Source: JBBDSU01 sp040904825
Lineage (GTDB): Bacteria; Actinomycetota; Nitriliruptoria; Nitriliruptorales; Nitriliruptoraceae
Assembly (NCBI GenBank): GCA_040904825.1
Contig: JBBDSU010000030.1
Coordinates: forward strand, 1-64,000
Reading direction: 5' to 3'
DNA length: 64,000 nt
Positions 26,766 through 35,334 of this stretch are shown piece after piece (position 1 is the stretch's first letter; each line of letters starts with the position of its first letter). A model generated the notes under the pieces. It saw nothing but the letters and a program-made list of their open reading frames with translations, was not told the origin of the DNA and searched no databases. Made by a program: the position numbers and the translations under genes.

Positions 26766-27017
26766 CTAGTTGCTCACCTGCGCACTCTTCTGGTCGGTCT
26801 GATCTGCCTGGTCGGACTCAGCGACGGCGCGCCGCGCACGGCCACTGCGGCCTGCCGTTATCACCAACGCGAGGCCGGCGGCGACAAGTCCCGTAGGAAC
26901 GAGCCATCGAATATCCGACCATGACACGGTCAATTGGTCCAACAGGCCGACGGTGGCAATCGCCACAAACACAAGACCGAACACGAGCGACAGCACATCC
27001 AAGTTGTGGCGTTTCAT
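26766..27017 (-). CDS. Small two-helix membrane protein
   Basis: 83 residues with two hydrophobic segments (about 8-29 and 40-56) separated by a short loop with two tryptophans, then a charged tail. Its ATG overlaps the stop of the LiaF-like gene by 4 bases, so it is translated with it and may be its partner. I recognise no family. Between this gene and purA lie about 260 bases without a gene. Confidence 0.7.
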   Translation of the reverse strand: MKRHNLDVLSLVFGLVFVAIATVGLLDQLTVSWSDIRWLVPTGLVAAGLALVITAGRSGRARRAVAESDQADQTDQKSAQVSN

Positions 27018-27895
27018 CGGTCAGCCTCCTGTGTTGGCACGCCCGACAGTGCGGCAACCGTCAGTTGGCCGACACCGAGCCTCATGGTGATCTCGATGGT
27101 GTGGGCTCCATCTCCGACGGTGATGACAGAGTTGCGCTGCAAACCTACGCCCGCACTTGACCTGTTGAGCATCCGCAGTTCGCCGACGCCCAGGCTCGCA
27201 TCGATGATGGCCGTCACGTCATCCGGCAGCCGCAGGATCAATTCGCCCACGCCCATTTCGATGGCGATCGACGGAGGGTCACCGAGATCGTGAGGCGCGC
27301 CGAAGTCAACAGCCGACAAGTCCACGACGTAGCGGCCGCCGGCAAGGCGATACTCGTCGCGGACATCAGCGGCAGCTGTCGGGGAAGCGGTCACGTCGCC
27401 GGCTCCATCACGGAAAGCGCTATCGACCGTGAGGACTTCGCTATAGGGCCGGAACAACGCCGCGGCGATGACGAGCGGGACGATCACGAGTCCAACGACG
27501 ATCAGGCCACGGGCTCGTCCGAAGAACGCACCGACGAGCAACCCGACGCCGACGACCAGCAGCGCCGTGCCCATCAATTGAACCCCGCTGACGGACACGG
27601 TCCCCAGCGAATTCAGCAGCCACAGCGCACCTACGGCGACGAGCGCGATACCGACCGTCACCCGTCCGAGGTACGAACGCTCCTTGGTAGCGACTGGCGG
27701 TGGCGTGAAGTCCCATCCGCGGCCAGTGTCGTCGGGACTGGGGGGCGCGTCAGGTTCGTTCGAACCTGACGGATCGGCTGGCGCCTCGCCTCCGGTGGTG
27801 TCGATCGTCTCAGCCGAAGAGTCTCGCGAAGCTTTCGACGACGCCGGACGTGGAGGTTCCTCGTCCGGCGTCGATGAAGGTTGATCGGTGGACAT
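27014..27895 (-). CDS. LiaF-like membrane protein with C-terminal beta-domain
   Basis: A 293-residue protein. Residues 1-75 are polar, rich in Pro/Ser/Asp; about 76-150 hold three hydrophobic helices; the C-terminal 110 residues contain the repeated motif MGVGELILRLPDD, then SLGVGELRML, then LGVGQLTVAAL, the pattern of the cell-wall-active antibiotic response (LiaF/DUF2154) domain. LiaF proteins regulate envelope-stress two-component systems in Firmicutes; no kinase or response regulator lies next to this one, so the role here is open. Overlaps the small membrane protein gene downstream. Confidence 0.7.
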   Translation of the reverse strand: MSTDQPSSTPDEEPPRPASSKASRDSSAETIDTTGGEAPADPSGSNEPDAPPSPDDTGRGWDFTPPPVATKERSYLGRVTVGIALVAVGALWLLNSLGTVSVSGVQLMGTALLVVGVGLLVGAFFGRARGLIVVGLVIVPLVIAAALFRPYSEVLTVDSAFRDGAGDVTASPTAAADVRDEYRLAGGRYVVDLSAVDFGAPHDLGDPPSIAIEMGVGELILRLPDDVTAIIDASLGVGELRMLNRSSAGVGLQRNSVITVGDGAHTIEITMRLGVGQLTVAALSGVPTQEADR

Positions 27896-28051
27896 GGCGA
27901 TCTCCGAGCATCAGTGGGCAGCCCTGTTGTCGACACTCCCGCAAGGCTGGATCAGAGGATTGTCTGCGCCAATGTGACACGCCGGCCGCCGCTGCGCCAC
28001 TGGAGGGCGTCCGCCAATGGGAGGAATGGCCGGATGAGGAGCGGCCGTCGA

Positions 28052-29302
28052 TCACATCGTGGCAGCCGCAGGTGGATCGTCGACAAAGCCTGGCCGGCCC
28101 ACGATCAGGCCCGCAAACAGCTTCGGCACGAGCAAACCAAGCAGGACTGCCAACGGCACGTTCCACGTTCCGGTCGCGTCGTGCAGCGCGCCCACCGCGA
28201 AGGGACCCGTGGCCGCCAACAAGTAGCCATATCCCTGGGTCAGCGACGACAGCGCGCCGGTTCCGGCCGATGTCCGTGCTCGCAAACCGATCATCAGCAG
28301 CGCCAGCGGAAACGCTCCAAGTCCGACGCCGAGGAATACGGCCCACACCAGCGGCGCCGCACCGGGAGCGATCAACAGGCCTACATAGGCAACAACTGAT
28401 GCCGCCGTGAGGACGACAACCCACGCTCGCTGGTCGGGACGTCTCCCCGCCATCCGCGGCACGATGAGGGCGAGCGGGGCACTCAGGCCCATTGCAACTG
28501 CCAGCAACCATCCGGCACGGGAAGCGCTCACACCTGCATCCTGCAAGATGGTTGCGAACCAGCCCATCGCGACGTACGCCTCGGTGCTCTGGATCCCGAA
28601 GAACACCATCAACGCCCACGATTGAGGGCGACGACGCACACGACGACCGAGCTCGGCGGCGCCAGTGGCATGTCGCGCATTTTCGGCTGAAGCGATCACA
28701 CGGTCTGCGATCATCGGTGTTCCGGCAGGCGTCGACCATCGCACCGCCAGCCATGGCAACAACGCCACCGCTGCTGGCAGCGCCCACCACCCGATCCCTG
28801 CCCGCCAGCCTCCAAGCGCTTCTGCGAGCGGGACGCTGGCCGCAGCCGGGATCGACGTGCCGAGCAGGATGGCCACCGAGTAGTAGCCCGTGACCCGGCC
28901 AACGGAGTCCGGAAACCATGCCTTGACGGCGACAGGCACCAGCACATTGCCAATGGCCATGCCGGCCAACGTGATCACGGTCAGCGCAAGCAACCAAACT
29001 TGGCTGGGTGACAATGCCCTCGCGGCGAGCCCGACCGCCATAATCACGAGAGCCAGAACAAGCGCTCGTGACGTGCCGATCCGTCGCGCGAGCCGTGCGG
29101 CCAGCAGCCCAAACACACCGAAAGCCAGGACCGGCAACGTCGTCAGGACCCCCGCAACGGTGTCGGTCATAGCCAGGTCAACCTGAATGTCACGGAGCAG
29201 GGCGCCCACGCTGGTGACTGCAGCCCTCAGGTTGAGCGATGTCAGCACCAAGGTCGCACCCAAGATCGCCGCCGAAGGCGCTCGGCGCGCAGTCGCCGTC
29301 AC
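28052..29302 (-). CDS. MFS transporter, CynX/NimT family
   Basis: A 416-residue membrane protein with about twelve hydrophobic segments. The opening ILGATLVLTSLNLRAAVTSVG and the interior KAWFPDSVGRVTGYYS are characteristic of the CynX/NimT group (cyanate transport, 2-nitroimidazole resistance). Real substrates in actinobacteria are mostly unknown, and the flanking genes do not suggest one. No cyanase gene is nearby. Confidence 0.83.
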   Translation of the reverse strand: MTATARRAPSAAILGATLVLTSLNLRAAVTSVGALLRDIQVDLAMTDTVAGVLTTLPVLAFGVFGLLAARLARRIGTSRALVLALVIMAVGLAARALSPSQVWLLALTVITLAGMAIGNVLVPVAVKAWFPDSVGRVTGYYSVAILLGTSIPAAASVPLAEALGGWRAGIGWWALPAAVALLPWLAVRWSTPAGTPMIADRVIASAENARHATGAAELGRRVRRRPQSWALMVFFGIQSTEAYVAMGWFATILQDAGVSASRAGWLLAVAMGLSAPLALIVPRMAGRRPDQRAWVVVLTAASVVAYVGLLIAPGAAPLVWAVFLGVGLGAFPLALLMIGLRARTSAGTGALSSLTQGYGYLLAATGPFAVGALHDATGTWNVPLAVLLGLLVPKLFAGLIVGRPGFVDDPPAAATM

Positions 29303-29417
29303 GGCAACGCCCTTGGATCTTGAGGCGGCCAGGCGGTGGACAGGCTGCTGTCGTAACGCAGGTGACTCGTCGACCTACAGCGATTGGCCTGCTGAGGTCG
29401 GTATCCCCCACCCACCC

Positions 29418-30920
29418 TCACCGGTGCAGATCCGGGTCCACCTGGATCGATCGCATCCTGACTGTATGGATGGTCGATCCCGACAAGACTCCTGACCGAG
29501 CCAGGAGTCGACCCGTCTCCCAGTTCGACAATCCAAGTTCGGGGGTCCCTAAGGCGAACTGACCATCCACCCAGCGGGTATAGCCATTGCCGACGAACGG
29601 CGCGTTCGCCGATCGCTCGACGCGTTGACGCTCGTCGTCATCTTCACTGATCAGCGCGAGTACAAACTGGGGGCTGTACCGATTGAACAAGTCGACGGCC
29701 TCGTCAGCATCATCGACGACAGCCAACGTCACCTCGGGACTGTCTTCCCACTCCCATTCGACCCCAAGCTGCGCTTCGACGAGCGTTTCGGCCTGCGGCT
29801 CGTCAGACGGTCCGTCCGCACGTGCGACTAAGACCATCCGGTCGAACCACTCTGCAGGGATCACCTCACGATCTCGCTCCAGCACATAAAGCTTCGCTGG
29901 TGCGCCACGATCGGCGGCGGCCTTCTCAAGGCCCCGGAGGAATGCAGGCACCAGGTCAGGCACCCGGTCTCGCGTGACGCAACACACGTTGAGCGTGTTG
30001 CACACTTTTCGGTCGAGCGAACGGTGGACTGCCCGTTCGAAGGAGTGCGCATCCGCCGTTGACGAACCGATCATCCACGCGCCTCCGGTTCCATGTGCCG
30101 AGACTGCGTTGCCGGACTGTTGAGCCACCGCCGACAACTGCCGGACCGCCGCTCCAGAACCGCGGGCAACAGCCAGGGCCAATCGTGGGTCACTGAACAG
30201 AGCCCAGCCGGCCGCGTGCGAAGGTGCGTCGACCAGTGCGGCAGCACCGACGGGCAGGCCGGCTTCCTTCAACGCCGGATTGAGCGCATGCTCGACAATG
30301 GCGCGAGCCGTACCCAGCGCGTCGGAGCCAATGCGAAACACGACCGTGTTGCCGGATCGCAGCACACCGCATGCGTCAGCGAAGACGTTGGGCCGACCTT
30401 CGAACACGAAGGCGACGACTCCCAATCGATCCCGGAACTGCTCGAGCCGCCACTGTCCATGGTCGATGACGTTGACAATGTCGCTCTCGGCAGCGACATT
30501 GCGCCATCCGAGAAGTCCCTCCACCATCCCGCGGCGCATCTTGTCATCGAGGATCAGGCGAGTGACCGATCTGCCACGTTGTCGGGCGTTTTCGACATCC
30601 GCCGCGTTGGCTTGCTCGATCGGAGCGAAAACCGCGTCGTCTGCCAACCGCGCGGCAAACTCCGCGTAGAAGTGATCGATCTGCTCGTCGGCGACATCGC
30701 CCATCTGGTCGAACGCGCCGACGGCTGCGTCGACAGCCTCCCGCGCCGCCGCACGGTCGGCCGATGGAACGCGCAATAGATCACCGGTTGATTGGACGAC
30801 GATCAACGCGTCGCCAGCCTGGAAGGCGGCAGCCAATTCATCATCGACGTAGGTCACGCGATCACCGCCATAGACGATGGGCGTGCCCGATTCGAGCCGA
30901 ACGAGAAGTGATGGATCCAT
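29418..30920 (-). CDS. ProA-like aldehyde dehydrogenase superfamily protein with N-terminal extension
   Basis: 500 residues from ATG 30920; canonical gamma-glutamyl phosphate reductase has about 415. Residues about 120-500 match the ProA branch: ILDDKMRRGMVEGLLGWRNVA, RDRLGVVAFVFEGRPNVFAD, GNTVVFRIGSDA, and the catalytic cysteine region KVCNTLNVCCV. The first 60-70 residues (YGGDRVTYVDDELAAAF, LIVVQSTGDLLRVPS) are an extra module resembling a small beta-domain. No proB lies in the window. It may be true ProA or an enzyme acting on another acyl phosphate or thioester; I would not assign proA. Confidence 0.7.
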   Translation of the reverse strand: MDPSLLVRLESGTPIVYGGDRVTYVDDELAAAFQAGDALIVVQSTGDLLRVPSADRAAAREAVDAAVGAFDQMGDVADEQIDHFYAEFAARLADDAVFAPIEQANAADVENARQRGRSVTRLILDDKMRRGMVEGLLGWRNVAAESDIVNVIDHGQWRLEQFRDRLGVVAFVFEGRPNVFADACGVLRSGNTVVFRIGSDALGTARAIVEHALNPALKEAGLPVGAAALVDAPSHAAGWALFSDPRLALAVARGSGAAVRQLSAVAQQSGNAVSAHGTGGAWMIGSSTADAHSFERAVHRSLDRKVCNTLNVCCVTRDRVPDLVPAFLRGLEKAAADRGAPAKLYVLERDREVIPAEWFDRMVLVARADGPSDEPQAETLVEAQLGVEWEWEDSPEVTLAVVDDADEAVDLFNRYSPQFVLALISEDDDERQRVERSANAPFVGNGYTRWVDGQFALGTPELGLSNWETGRLLARSGVLSGSTIHTVRMRSIQVDPDLHR

Positions 30921-31040
30921 GAGGAGCACGCTAGGTCGCAACGTCATTCGTCGCCACCTGAAGTGGCCGAACAACGGCACTCTCGCGCCAACACCACCAC
31001 GGGACGTGGGCCTCGACGTGTGACGCGGGTGCGACGGCGA

Positions 31041-31244
31041 TCAGCGCGAGATGCGGAAGCGGATACGCACGCTGGTGTGGTATTCGGTGATAGCAGACCC
31101 GTCGACGACCGCCGAGGTCTCGAGCACCGTGAACCCTTCCACGTTGCGCAGCGTCTTGGTTGCTTCCTCGATCGCCTTCTGAGCGGCATCTGTCCAAGAC
31201 TCGTGTGAGACTCCGACGAGATCGATCGTCTTGATCACGGCCAA
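31041..31244 (-). CDS. Dodecin (flavin-storage protein)
   Basis: 67 residues, standard for dodecin, which assembles as a hollow dodecamer and binds flavins or other cofactors. The motif HESWTDAAQKAIEEATKTLR holds the flavin-stacking tryptophan; the chain closes with YHTSVRIRFRI, the last beta-strand. The start is TTG 31244, with AGGAGG about ten bases upstream; a GTG two codons in is possible. Confidence 0.93.
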   Translation of the reverse strand: MAVIKTIDLVGVSHESWTDAAQKAIEEATKTLRNVEGFTVLETSAVVDGSAITEYHTSVRIRFRISR

Positions 31245-31367
31245 TTTCGGTGCCTCCTCATGCTTCGGTCGGCTTGACCGAAGCTACGATAAGCCTCGTA
31301 GCGGCCAGGGTAGTGGCAAACTGTTCTGGTTCGCTGAGCGCCTTGGCGCCGGCAGGTTTGACTTTGA

Positions 31368-31679
31368 TCACCGCAGATACATGCTGAAAGCCATCGCAGC
31401 GATCATGGCTGCGCCACAGGCGAATGCTGCGGCGATCCCAAGTCGGCTCCCTTTGAGATGCGCGATCAAACCGATGCCCATTCCGACGGGCCCAGTCACA
31501 GGCGCCAATCCGGTCACCAGTGTCAGAACTGCGAACCCGAAAGCGAGCAGGGCAAGTGGCTTGGCGAACTTCGGCGATGCCTGAGGCGCTGCGAATACGT
31601 CGCTGACAGGCTTGTCGGCCATCGCATGATCGTCACCAATCTCAGGCTTGTCGGCCATATCATGCTCCTTGTCAGCCAT
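31368..31679 (-). CDS. Small two-helix membrane protein with MADK repeats
   Basis: 103 residues from ATG 31679, chosen because GGAGGG lies 7 bases upstream (the frame is open to 31757). The N-terminus has three copies of MADK (MADKEHD, MADKPEI, MADKPVS), followed by two hydrophobic segments (about 44-66 and 80-101) with the TGLAPVTGPVGMGIGLIAHLKG loop that resembles DUF4190 proteins. Function unknown. Confidence 0.6.
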   Translation of the reverse strand: MADKEHDMADKPEIGDDHAMADKPVSDVFAAPQASPKFAKPLALLAFGFAVLTLVTGLAPVTGPVGMGIGLIAHLKGSRLGIAAAFACGAAMIAAMAFSMYLR

Positions 31680-31763
31680 CGAGTTCACCCTCCAATCCTG
31701 TCTCGGCTCCGGTGTCGGCGCTCGTGCAATTGTCAGCACCACGCTCGCCGCTGTCATGCGGCT

Positions 31764-33278
31764 TCAACGGGTCAGCAGTCGAACTGCATGGCGCGCCGCG
31801 TGATGCCCGGAAAGCCCATGAACTCCCGCTCCCGGCGGTGTCGAGGCTGAACACTGAAACATCCCGGGAATCCCCGTCGTATACGGATTGACGGCCAACC
31901 GCGGCCGCGCAATGAGTTGAAGGCCGTCGGTCGCGCCACCCGCAATGTCGCCACCGACAAAGTTCGGATTCCACGCTTCGAAGTCAGCCGGTGTGGTCAC
32001 ACGACGGGCGACGACACGTTGGCCAAACCCTCGAGCAAATCGTTCGATCTGCGCGTCGATAGTCGCCGTTGCGTCTCGGGTGGTGCCGTGTGGGACATGC
32101 GCATACGTCCACAGTGGAGTCTTTCCATCCACCTTTCGCGAAGGATCGGCAACGTGGGGCTGGGTCACCAGAACGAACGGCCGGTCGACCTGCTGCCCTT
32201 GATGGACTGCGTGTTCGCTCTCCATGATCTCTTCGAACGTCCCGCCAAGGTGGACCGTGCCGGCAAGGCGTGCGCGATCGGCATTCCACGGCACCTCACC
32301 GTCGATGACGTAGTCCACTTTGAAGGCTGCCGTCCCGTAACGCCACCGCTTCAACTGTGTGCTTCTTCTCGACGGCAGCTGGTCGCCCAAGATCTCTACC
32401 AGCGGGCCGGGACCCACATCGAACAGCACGACCCGCGCACGCGGAATGTCGGCCATCGAACGCACGGTCACGCCAGTGCGGATCTCACCACCCAGTTCTT
32501 CTAGGTACGAGGCCATGGCACGCCAGATGGATTGGGACCCTCCCGCTGCAAACGGCCACCCCCACGCATGGCCTGCAGCAATCAGCATCATTCCGACGCT
32601 GGCGCTCAAAGGACGATTCAGTGGAGAGATGACGTGGGCGGCGACGCCCCCGAACAAGGCCCGTGCCTCGACACCCTGAAACTTCCGAGCGATAGCCGTT
32701 GCGGGCATCAAGCTCCGCAATGCGGTGGGCGCGATAGCGAACGGATGGCGCGGAATCCGCAACACCGGACCCAGCAAGTCGTGAGCGAGTTTGTCGAAAT
32801 TGCGGACTGCACCACCGAACAGCGACTTCCACGCGGCCCCATCGTCACCAAGACCTTTGGCCGTCGTGTCGAGGTCCCGATAGAGCGTTCCTGCTGTCCC
32901 GTCGTCGAGCGGATGAGCGACGGCAACCGGAGGGTGCACCCACTTCAACCCGTGGCGTTCCAGCGGCAGCGACCTGAGAAATGGTGATGCTGCACCGAAC
33001 GCATGCACAGCTGAACAGTGATCGTGGATAAGTCCATCGACGTCGGGATCCTTGACTGAACGTGTGCCACCGCCAGGCTCGTCAGCTGCTTCGAGGACGA
33101 CTACGCGGAACCCTTCGCGCGCAAGCGTCAGCGCGGCTGCAAGCCCGTTCGGTCCCGCGCCGACAACAACAGCATCGATGCGCGCGCTGGCATCGACACG
33201 CCCGGCACGACCGGGAACACCCTGATCGCCTGCGGGACCTGGGTGTGCCGGGACGTGGCCATCTCGACGAATATTCAT
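31764..33278 (-). CDS. Phytoene-desaturase-like FAD-dependent oxidoreductase
   Basis: 504 residues from ATG 33278. The FAD Rossmann motif is DAVVVGAGPNGLAAALTLA (about residue 35), with VVVLEAADEPGGGTRS after it, and a C-terminal GMFQCSASTPPGAGVHGLSG block where CrtI-type proteins bind FAD. It belongs to the COG1233-like group, which includes desaturases and many uncharacterised amine-oxidase-like enzymes. No carotenoid genes are nearby, so I give no substrate. The start is not fixed by a clear ribosome binding site. Confidence 0.8.
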   Translation of the reverse strand: MNIRRDGHVPAHPGPAGDQGVPGRAGRVDASARIDAVVVGAGPNGLAAALTLAREGFRVVVLEAADEPGGGTRSVKDPDVDGLIHDHCSAVHAFGAASPFLRSLPLERHGLKWVHPPVAVAHPLDDGTAGTLYRDLDTTAKGLGDDGAAWKSLFGGAVRNFDKLAHDLLGPVLRIPRHPFAIAPTALRSLMPATAIARKFQGVEARALFGGVAAHVISPLNRPLSASVGMMLIAAGHAWGWPFAAGGSQSIWRAMASYLEELGGEIRTGVTVRSMADIPRARVVLFDVGPGPLVEILGDQLPSRRSTQLKRWRYGTAAFKVDYVIDGEVPWNADRARLAGTVHLGGTFEEIMESEHAVHQGQQVDRPFVLVTQPHVADPSRKVDGKTPLWTYAHVPHGTTRDATATIDAQIERFARGFGQRVVARRVTTPADFEAWNPNFVGGDIAGGATDGLQLIARPRLAVNPYTTGIPGMFQCSASTPPGAGVHGLSGHHAARHAVRLLTR

Positions 33279-33668
33279 GCGGCGGACCCTACCGCTCGCC
33301 ACGATCAACAGCGCCGTGCGACAGACCACTCCGCCAGGCGGTAGTCGCGCAGCTACGTGCGAATATCGCGCACACCTCGCGGGATTCCGTGCGGTCCATG
33401 CCCTCTAGGTTCATCGCGCAGCCGGTGGGGCATCGACGGCACGGTGAGACTGTGATCGGTAATGAACATCGCCGCCGTCGAGTCCAGGGACCCGGCGGTG
33501 TGAGCGAGACGGGGCACAGGGGCCATGACGAGACACAACGAATCCGCGCGAGCTGATGCACTCAAACTTGCCCATCCAGTCGTGCAGCAACCAACCAATC
33601 AGCAACCGAACCAACAGGATCCAATACGACCGGGAACGACTCGCCTCATACGGGAAAGGACCCGATCC
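33279..33668. other. Intergenic region between FAD oxidoreductase and beta-helix genes
   Basis: About 390 bases between two divergent genes. Open frames on both strands lack recognisable products; the plus-strand frame entering the beta-helix gene from 33525 is rich in Gln/Asn/Pro and probably untranslated. I see no RNA structure or clear promoter. Both flanking promoters should lie here. Confidence 0.4.
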
Positions 33669-35334
33669 ATGGGCCCCAACCGGCATGAGGATCAGTTCCC
33701 GGACATCGGCCACGCCGGGAGCGTCGTGCGCAGCGGGGGGATCGGGTGTCGAGCCCGATCAGCTGCGTTCACACGGGGGGTCACCGAGATCTTCGCACTC
33801 GCGTTGATGTCGGCGATCGCGCTCTCGGCGTGGCCCAGCACTGCCACAGCGACGACCACTTTTGTCGTCACGACCACAGCCGACGACTTGGATCCAGCAG
33901 CTACCTGTGATCCAGGCGAATGCACCCTGCGAGCTGCCGTCGCCCATGCCGACCCCGGCGATGAGATCCACCTCCCTGCGGGCACGTACCTACTTGAGGA
34001 CCACATCGTCATACCCACGGGAGTAACCATCCGGGGAGATGGCATGAGCTCCACGACCATTACCCCTGCGATCGGTGGGCATCGACTGTTCGAGATTCCC
34101 GACACCACAACGGGCGAGATCGCTTTCGAGCAGCTAGAGCTCCGCGGCGGAGGCGGTGCAGCNNNNNNNNNNNNNNNNNNNNNNNNNNNNNNNNNNNNNN
34201 NNNNNNNNNNNNNNNNNNNNNNNNNNNNNNNNNNNNNNNNNNNNNNNNNNNNNNNNNNNNNNCGGTGGGGCTCTTAGCGTGCAAGGCGGATCGTCGGTGA
34301 CGGTGTCACGCACACGCTTTCACGGCAACGAAGCTGGGTTGCTCGGCGGTGCTATCTACGCGACTGCGGGAGCGGACGTCACCGTCACCAATGCAACATT
34401 CACCAATCATGACGGCACGGGAGCCGTGGTGGCAACGGCCGATGCGGGCACGTCCGTGGCGCTGGCATTCACCACGATTGCGCACCAAGATGATGCGTTC
34501 TCGGCGACCGGTGGATCTGCCATCACTGTCACCGACAGCGCCATGCTCAACGTCCAGGGATGTGGTGACCTGTCGTCGCACAGCGGATCGATCGCTGACG
34601 CAGCCAGTGACGGCGCGTGCGCGCCCACCCAGGTCGGCGACGTCAAGCTTGTCGACGATGTGTCGCCTCCCTATCTCAGACCGGCCTCCGATAGCCCACT
34701 TGTGGCAGCGGCGCTCGGGACGTGCCCTTCGGTCGATCAACGTGGCTTCTCGCGATCGTCCTCCTGCACTGTTGGAGCCGTCGAATCCGCGGGCGTCATC
34801 TGCCCGACAGGACCACTACCTCGGGGTGAACAGATCAGTTGCGACCTCGACGTCACACTGCATGGCCCAACGGCTGCAGTGCATGCACAACACAACCCTG
34901 TCGTGTTCGACGATCTCGTCGCCATCGCCGACGGCGCCGGCAGCTTTACCTTCGTCTTGTCCACCACCGACCCCAGCGATGACGTCGTCATCACCATCAA
35001 CGGCGGCGCCTACACCGCCACCGTGGCCGTCGCCGCACTCGGAGGTTCAGGCGGTGGTGGAGGCGGCACAGGCAGCGGAGAGTCCGCAGGCGACTCGGGA
35101 GGCCAAGACCCCAACGACTGCGACCCCGACGATCCCACACCCGATAGCGACTGCGCTGACATGCTGATGGCTGACGACACTTCCCCGAGCCGTCACGCAG
35201 GTCCGTCGCAACTCGCTTTGACCGGCAGCGACCGACGCCCCGTCCTGGGGATAGCGTTCATCGCATTTCTCCTCGGCGTCTTGCGGCTTCGAACAGCGGC
35301 CCGTGGATCTGACGCAGTTCGCGACGCGAAGTGA
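33669..35334 (+). CDS. Cell-wall-anchored CSLREA/beta-helix protein with LALTG sorting signal (interrupted by assembly gap)
   Basis: A secreted surface protein. The start is ATG 33669 (GGAAAGGA upstream) or GTG 33726 (GGGAG upstream); either leads to a signal peptide ending near STATAT. Next is TTTADDLDPAATCDPGECTLR, a variant of the CSLREA domain, and parallel beta-helix turns on both sides of the gap (GVTIRGDGMSSTTI; SSVTVSRTRFHGNEAG; ADVTVTNATFTNHDG). After a Gly-rich, acidic region comes LALTG, a hydrophobic helix and a basic tail, a typical sorting signal of the class E (LAxTG) kind. The two halves are in different frames as given; they join if the true gap is a multiple of three. The 3' end overlaps the next gene by 77 bases. 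Confidence 0.8.
34163..34262. other. Assembly gap of 100 N inside the beta-helix gene
   Basis: One hundred N, a conventional placeholder. The bases on its two sides do not repeat each other, unlike the gap at 44191, so real sequence is missing here. It falls in a repetitive beta-helix coding region, a usual reason for assembly breaks. The flanking frames require the real gap to be a multiple of three. Confidence 0.95.

Noticed and set aside
33411..33713. 100-codon minus-strand open frame in the gap before the beta-helix gene
   Set aside because: No ribosome binding site, no recognised fold, and it overlaps the surface protein start.
34163..34262. Beta-helix gene as two separate genes or a frameshift
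   Set aside because: The frame change falls exactly in 100 placeholder N; both sides carry the same protein type, so it is an assembly gap.
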